Positions 6,801 through 10,171 of a stretch of DNA of 10,171 nt are shown here, in pieces (the stretch's first letter is position 1; each line of letters starts with the position of its first letter). The notes beneath the pieces were generated by a model. It was given only the letters and a program-made list of their open reading frames with translations. It was not told the DNA's origin and made no database searches. Location of the stretch: contig CAMOIK010000075.1 of NCBI GenBank assembly GCA_946615875.1, positions 1 through 10,171 of the forward strand, written 5' to 3'. This stretch comes from an uncultured Verrucomicrobiota bacterium. Its GTDB lineage: Bacteria; Verrucomicrobiota; Kiritimatiellia; RFP12; UBA1067. The position numbers were made by a program, and so were the translations under genes.

Positions 6801-7381
6801 CCAAGGGGAAGGTCGGCGTGATCGCATACCTGGCAGACGGTAGGCCGGTCGAGCAGAACCCCAAATACCATCTGCAGATAACGCTCCCTTCGCCGACAGG
6901 CAGGGTGTTCGACGTGGCGGTGGCGTTCGACGGCAAGGTGCCGCACGGCAGGCCCGAACGCTGGACGGGCCTGAAGGCCGGCGAGACGCCTCCGGCGCCA
7001 AGCGACCCGTCGCGCATCGTCGTGCGCAACATCCAAGGCAACTGCGAGGCGCTGGGCGGCAACCGCTTCATGGTCGAATACAACAGGCGAGGCCTGCCGG
7101 GCTACAGAGCCAGGGAAATAGTCTTCGCCGCCGAATATCCCGCCGACGGCGTGTTTCAGCGCTTCACGCAACAGGCCATAATGCGCTTCTCGCGCCCGAA
7201 GAAGTCCGACGGCCAGACCCACTGGTATGTGCGCGAAGGCCCCGCCGCCGTCGATGCCCAGGGCAATCTCGTGCCGCAGCCCCTGCCGCCTCGCGCCGCC
7301 AGCGCGCCCGTCACCGTCTGCGCGTGGCAGTGGGGCGAAGTCGAGCCGTTCTTCATTACCTTCCCGCACGCTCGCCGCTGA
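3884..7381 (+). CDS. Secreted multidomain GH95 glycosidase fused to an alpha/beta-hydrolase module
   Basis: This 1165-residue exported protein has a signal peptide (M-E-K-V-R, then an Ala/Leu core ending near A-A-A-P). Residues about 25-735 form a full GH95 enzyme, a family of inverting alpha-L-fucosidases and some alpha-galactosidases. Its N-terminal module has G-S-G-I-V-G-A-M-V. The alpha/alpha barrel has P-N-L-Q-G-L-W, V-N-G-N (N338, N340), S-P-E-N (E467), H-R-H-A-S-H-L-Y and F-N-M-D (D637). These match the two water-binding Asn, the acid Glu and the base Asp of characterized GH95 enzymes. Residues about 755-945 resemble a serine alpha/beta hydrolase: G-H-S-A-W (S851), a possible acid at E903 or E905, and G-S-G-H (H936). 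The last 200 or so residues are unassigned. The gene follows the GH97 gene by 20 bases. The GH95 call is firm; esterase activity and substrate are inferred. Confidence 0.9.
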   Translation: MEKVRLAAAAIAAACALPLAAAPRMAWEEAAPAKDWQESSLTGSGIVGAMVEGRLEDETIHLSHCKLYLPNPGDAAPLLGTEHSRRHQAGAGRRGEVEYRARDGFMAACDLKIAARLGKATAYSRRTDFETGECIVEATDDKGRKYSRRVVAPRGTNIVAVRIDDEGARDPSIILCGVAPRSVGDAKAFEGGVKEIVSRPGLYRCEFANSNPWNPLLGYEVLLLVSRKGKGATEAFVAVEPLEKDAAYSRDEAMARLAAAAEEGYGAIAERNARRMGEIMRRVAFELEGPREADEIVRNFNAGRYNIVSSTFGDHVPNLQGLWAGTWSAPWFASFTVNGNLPCAISFFDRGNTPELNECLLAWLQARLPAMREAARLHFGARGFRAAAQTTVAGVETDSNAGYPHVYWHGGAAWLLSRLYDGYRHTLDRRWLERIYPLMKELAGYYEDVLVEMEDGSLGFNPSYSPENWPKGMRPTCVNATMDNAIAKQFLDDAIAAASALGVDEDGRSAWAELRRRLSPYKVSDGGFFAEWLAPGQPDNNEHRHASHLYALYDNSPAEILTNAALVAAVAKTIDARMDFNENRSRTMAFGYVQNGLAACKIGDAGRAERCLALLTAKNWLKGGGSCHDWKSCFNMDVSGGYPYLVSEMLVQSEDSRVRFLPAKPASWRKGSIAGLLLRGGIVLERLAWRGEDFVAALRFPSGRVKLVAGKAGDAFDTARLAAELAAAAPDPSRHCGIYQWSLEVEGLVAKETKAPPRAYLWIPPAAKRVDGVVLGNDNMLEEPIFADAAFRAALARANLALVLVYPGLQGFNESFARGDAKVVEDLLARFASASGYAELATAPVAPFGHSAWADFPYFFASAMPERTLAAISLKGSWPDRKPYKDDFKRMVHGIPTLLVSGEYEGAADNLRHAKQLFDTLADEPFSFYTDVGSGHFEYSSGLPDFLGRFLECAAAHGDTKALVAAESAKAPPKGKVGVIAYLADGRPVEQNPKYHLQITLPSPTGRVFDVAVAFDGKVPHGRPERWTGLKAGETPPAPSDPSRIVVRNIQGNCEALGGNRFMVEYNRRGLPGYRAREIVFAAEYPADGVFQRFTQQAIMRFSRPKKSDGQTHWYVREGPAAVDAQGNLVPQPLPPRAASAPVTVCAWQWGEVEPFFITFPHARR

Positions 7382-7404
7382 CGCGCGCGGGCGGCGGCGT
7401 GACA

Positions 7405-7419
7405 CCCCCATTTCGGGGG
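7405..7419 (+). terminator. Possible weak hairpin terminator after the GH95 gene
   Basis: CCCCC (7405-7409) can pair with GGGGG (7415-7419) around ATTTC, with a further possible GAC/GTC pairing outside (7401-7403 with 7423-7425). There is no T-run after it, so it is not a standard intrinsic terminator. It lies 24 bases past the stop codon and 22 bases before the next promoter element, the expected place for a transcript boundary. Confidence 0.35.
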
Positions 7420-7440
7420 ATGGTCGCGCCGCAGAGAGAA

Positions 7441-7449
7441 TGCTACAAT
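7441..7449 (+). promoter_or_regulatory. Extended -10 promoter for the PATR-repeat protein
   Basis: TGCTACAAT is an extended -10 element with TACAAT at 7444-7449, one base from consensus. Transcription would start about 7456, giving a leader of about 55 bases. No clear -35 box is seen. The leader ends in AAGGAAAGG (7490-7498) and AGG (7501-7503), which can serve as ribosome binding site for the ATG at 7511. Confidence 0.6.
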
Positions 7450-7510
7450 ACGGATGCAACATCGGGAAGGGCTTGATGCTGCCGCAAACAAGGAAAGGTC
7501 AGGTAACCAT

Positions 7511-10171
7511 ATGAACAGACTAGCCGCTCTTGGCGCCGCTCTTGCCGTCTCGGCTCTCCATGCCGCCGACTTGTCGGTGCCTAACACCTACACCCATTCC
7601 AGCCCGTACAAGCTGACGGGCGACACCACGTGCGACGCGCTCAAGCTCGCCGAAGGCGCGGCGCTGGACCTCAACGGCCACAACCTCACCATCACGGCCG
7701 GCAGCGAGTCCAATGCTGCCCTTGTCACCAACAGCGTCGATGGCACGACCGCGAAGATATCCTTCACGCCCACCTCGAACAATGGCTGGGGCGAGCAGTT
7801 CCAGAAGCTCGTGTTTGGTGGAAACCTCGAACTCACCGTCTGCGGCATCGTCAACAGCGGCAACACATGGGCACAGAAAGGTTTTCAGGGAGCCGTCAAC
7901 ACTCACACCGGCGGCACTGTGCTCGACGGCTATGGCGTCAATTCGTCAGAGGATGGCATTTATCTGCCGCGCATAAACAATACGACATTCTGCGGTTCGG
8001 GTCCGCTCACGCTCAAGAACGGCGCCACGCTCATGTTCACTGGCAGCGACAACACCACCTTTGAGTTCCCGAAGATAATCTTCGATGGCGGCACGGAAGA
8101 AAGGCCGAACTGGTTCAAGAGCGACCGCACGATAACGATCACAAGCCCCATTGAAAGCGCAAAAGCCTCCGACGTGCTCCACCTTACGGTCGATCCCGGC
8201 AAGAACTTGCTCTTGCAGGGCGACATCAGCGGCGTGAAGGGCGTCATTCGCACGAAGCCGAAAGGCAACGGCACGATCCAGTTCCAGCAGACGACGGGCG
8301 GCATGCCGGACGGGACGCTGCGCCTTTTCCTGCATGACGCCAACACCAGTGCATCCGTCCGTTACAGCGGCACGGGGACGGAATTCGCGCTTGGCGGACT
8401 CGAGACAGACCCGTCGATCACGGAGCCGAACGCCAATGCGCGCATACAGAAGACGGTGGACAGCGACAATGTCACTCTCAAGGTCGGCTCGGCCAACCTC
8501 GACAACGATTTCTACGGCAAGATACAGCGCGACAGCGTCACCAAGGACTGGAACGTCGAGAAGGTCGGCACGGGCACATGGACGCTCTGGGGCAACTCGC
8601 ACGACTATGCCGGCCCTACGACCCTGACCGAAGGGACCTTGAAGCTCGGCGGGGAGGGCGGAGTCTCCGCCAACAGCACGATCGTCTTCAACGGCGGCAG
8701 GCTCGGCTTTGCGGCAAGCTCGTCGAATACCGTCGCGAATGCAATTAGGGCGACCGACTATCCAATTACGGTCGATGCCGACGAAGGGGCGTGCGGCGTC
8801 ATTTCCTCCTCTACGATTGGCGCGACGGCGGGTCTCGTCAAGACTGGCGCGGGCATGGTGCGGCTCACAGGCACGAAACTCGTCCAGAACGAAGGCACGA
8901 GCGGCAAGCTCATGATTGCGAGCGGCAACACGGGCATCGGCGAAGTCACGACATGGGAAGGCGGGCTCGGCGCGGACGAACTCATGCTCGACGCCGGGCA
9001 GACGCTCGACCTTGACGGACGCGACCTCATGGTGCGCAAGGTTTCGCAGTCTTCGACCGTCTATGGCGGCTCGGTCGTGAAGAACTCCTCCGACACGCTC
9101 GCCACGTTCACCGTCGGCGTCGGTGACGGCGCGAACGCCAACAAGATATTCGCGCTCCAGGGGAACGTCCGCTATGTCGTCACCGGTTCGGACCGCACGT
9201 ATTTCCGCGACACGACGAACAAGGGCCCGGACGGCGAGACCGTGGTCGCCAACACGCACATGGGCGGCACGGTAATATCCAACACGACGAACCAGTTGCG
9301 CTTCTACGACCCCGGCAACTTCGGCTCGGGACCGATCGTGCTCTGCAACGCGAGCCTCATGCGTCCGTCCAGCAATCTCGGCGATTTGAACTTCTCGAAT
9401 CCGTGGGAGTTCTACGGCACCAACTCCATGGAGCTTCAACACTACGCGGGGAACGGCGCTTCGATCAACCTCAAGGGCCCGTGGTCTGGCGACGGCTTCA
9501 TCCACATCCACAACGGTTTCGTCCCGGGCATCGAGCTGAACGGCGACATGGCCGATTTCGAAGGAACGCTCGAAATCGCCTACAAGGATGGTTCGAATGG
9601 TTTCTGGATGCGCGGCGACAACACGAATGGTCTGCCGAAGGCGACTCTCAGGCTCGCGAACGTCAGCGGCGCGACGGGCGACGCGCGCAAGACGTTCTTG
9701 CGGATCAAGCCTGGCAACAACGCAACAGTCGAGCATCCTTCCACGATCACCGCCTTCCCGATCGGCCATCTGGTGACCGACGGAGACGACCCCGACGACT
9801 ACGCGAACGCCTACATCATGGATTGCCAGCAGTGGGCGAACTGCGAATGGGAGATCGGCGGCCTGAACGAAAGCGGGACGTTCGCAGGCTGGTTTACCGA
9901 GGAGGCGCCCGCCAATTCCAGCCTCGCCATCAAGAAGGTCGGCACTGGCACGTGGACTTGGACAAGTTCGCTGCATGCGTTCAAAGGAAATCTTACCGTC
10001 GCGGAAGGCCGCATGGACATCGACTCTGCGAACCTCACGAACTGCGCTATCGTAGTAAAGAGCGGCGCCACTCTCGGCGGCACGGGCACGCTGTCGGACA
10101 AGGCGAGCGTGACGGTGGAGGCGGGCGGCATTCTCGCGGGCTCGCTCACTTTCGGCGCCGGCGTGACGTTC
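7511..10171 (+). CDS. Exported protein with autotransporter-associated beta-strand (PATR) repeats, 3' end outside window
   Basis: The frame from the ATG at 7511 stays open for 887 codons to the window edge, so the protein is incomplete here. It begins with a signal peptide (MNRLAALGAALAVSALHA, then A-D-L-S). The rest is rich in Gly, Thr, Asn, Asp and Ser with short alternating beta-strand patterns, as in parallel beta-helix passengers. Two clear PATR units are seen: K-V-G-T-G-T-W-T-L-W at about 349-380 and K-V-G-T-G-T-W-T-W at about 807-861, the latter ending in S-G-A-T-L-G-G-T-G-T-L. A degenerate copy, G-L-V-K-T-G-A-G-M-V-R-L, starts at 441. Such proteins are cell-surface or secreted, often adhesins or structural proteins in PVC bacteria. 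Whether this one ends in an autotransporter barrel, a PEP-CTERM signal or another anchor cannot be seen. No enzymatic motif was recognised. Confidence 0.85.
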   Translation, partial: MNRLAALGAALAVSALHAADLSVPNTYTHSSPYKLTGDTTCDALKLAEGAALDLNGHNLTITAGSESNAALVTNSVDGTTAKISFTPTSNNGWGEQFQKLVFGGNLELTVCGIVNSGNTWAQKGFQGAVNTHTGGTVLDGYGVNSSEDGIYLPRINNTTFCGSGPLTLKNGATLMFTGSDNTTFEFPKIIFDGGTEERPNWFKSDRTITITSPIESAKASDVLHLTVDPGKNLLLQGDISGVKGVIRTKPKGNGTIQFQQTTGGMPDGTLRLFLHDANTSASVRYSGTGTEFALGGLETDPSITEPNANARIQKTVDSDNVTLKVGSANLDNDFYGKIQRDSVTKDWNVEKVGTGTWTLWGNSHDYAGPTTLTEGTLKLGGEGGVSANSTIVFNGGRLGFAASSSNTVANAIRATDYPITVDADEGACGVISSSTIGATAGLVKTGAGMVRLTGTKLVQNEGTSGKLMIASGNTGIGEVTTWEGGLGADELMLDAGQTLDLDGRDLMVRKVSQSSTVYGGSVVKNSSDTLATFTVGVGDGANANKIFALQGNVRYVVTGSDRTYFRDTTNKGPDGETVVANTHMGGTVISNTTNQLRFYDPGNFGSGPIVLCNASLMRPSSNLGDLNFSNPWEFYGTNSMELQHYAGNGASINLKGPWSGDGFIHIHNGFVPGIELNGDMADFEGTLEIAYKDGSNGFWMRGDNTNGLPKATLRLANVSGATGDARKTFLRIKPGNNATVEHPSTITAFPIGHLVTDGDDPDDYANAYIMDCQQWANCEWEIGGLNESGTFAGWFTEEAPANSSLAIKKVGTGTWTWTSSLHAFKGNLTVAEGRMDIDSANLTNCAIVVKSGATLGGTGTLSDKASVTVEAGGILAGSLTFGAGVTF
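8555..8650 (+). repeat. PATR beta-strand repeat, copy 1
   Basis: This encodes residues 349-380 (V-E-K-V-G-T-G-T-W-T-L-W, then Y-A-G-P-T-T-L-T-E-G-T-L-K-L-G). It is the textbook PATR pattern of K-x-G-x-G-T-W-x-L followed by Y-x-G-x-T-x-L-x-x-G-x-L. It probably marks one rung group of a beta-helix. Confidence 0.8.
8831..8929 (+). repeat. Degenerate PATR-like repeat
   Basis: Residues 441-473 begin G-L-V-K-T-G-A-G-M-V-R-L-T-G-T and end G-K-L-M-I-A-S-G-N. The first half keeps the K-x-G-x-G-x-x-x-L pattern. The second half keeps only the final L-x-x-x-x-G rhythm, so this looks like a diverged copy of the PATR unit. Confidence 0.55.
9929..10093 (+). repeat. PATR beta-strand repeat, copy 2 with tail
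   Basis: Residues 807-861 run I-K-K-V-G-T-G-T-W-T-W, then F-K-G-N-L-T-V-A-E-G-R-M-D-I and S-G-A-T-L-G-G-T-G-T-L. The DNA of the K-V-G-T-G-T-W core is close to that of copy 1 (8558-8584 against 9932-9958, with differences mostly at third positions). The G-G-T-G-T-L tail is typical of units near the end of PATR arrays, where the C-terminal domain often follows. Confidence 0.8.

Noticed and set aside
5798..7462. 554-codon open frame on the - strand opposite the GH95 gene
   Set aside because: Antisense shadow without recognisable domains; the + strand frame carries intact catalytic motifs throughout.
7227..7514. 95-codon + strand frame spanning the end of the GH95 gene and the intergenic region
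   Set aside because: Out of frame with GH95, no ribosome binding site, no similarity recognised, and it runs across the promoter of the next gene.
7946..9976. 676-codon open frame on the - strand opposite the PATR gene
   Set aside because: The + strand frame has a signal peptide and PATR repeats. The - strand product has no motif and a composition typical of a reverse-complement shadow.

Overview
This GC-rich window (clearly above 60% G+C by eye) carries six complete genes and one gene that runs off the right edge. All are on the + strand. No tRNA, rRNA, CRISPR array, insertion sequence or attachment site was seen. The combination of secreted GH97 and GH95 glycosidases, a very long protein with autotransporter-associated beta-strand (PATR) repeats, a bS22/COX24-like mini ribosomal protein and high GC best suits a polysaccharide-degrading bacterium of the PVC group, probably Verrucomicrobiota or Kiritimatiellota. 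This assignment is inferred from gene content and style and has not been tested.

Region 1 (1-1940) is a housekeeping block: hisG (long-form ATP phosphoribosyltransferase, first step of histidine synthesis), a 29-residue bS22/AURKAIP1-COX24-like basic protein, rpmI (bL35) and rplT (bL20). A strong hairpin terminator closes it. infC, the usual partner of rpmI-rplT, is absent. A 185-base gap before rpmI can form long-range and competing helices and is a good candidate for an autoregulatory leader.

Region 2 (1941-7381) is a two-gene carbohydrate cassette. A promoter with an extended -10 element (TGnTATAAT) lies directly against the first ATG, so the GH97 transcript is probably leaderless. Twenty bases after the GH97 stop, with its own Shine-Dalgarno, comes a 1165-residue protein. 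It has a GH95 catalytic module (alpha-L-fucosidase/alpha-galactosidase family) with all expected catalytic residues, then a serine alpha/beta-hydrolase-like module, then an unassigned C-terminal region. Both products have Sec-type signal peptides, so they probably act outside the cytoplasm, stripping alpha-linked galactose, glucose or fucose and perhaps ester groups from a decorated glycan.

Region 3 (7382-10171) has a short hairpin and another extended -10 promoter. These are followed by an exported PATR-repeat protein of at least 887 residues, open to the window end.

The most notable points are the GH95/hydrolase fusion, the atypical GH97 active site, the switch-like rpmI leader without infC, the mini ribosomal protein gene, and a promoter element shared by hisG and the GH97 gene that extends beyond the usual -10 box.
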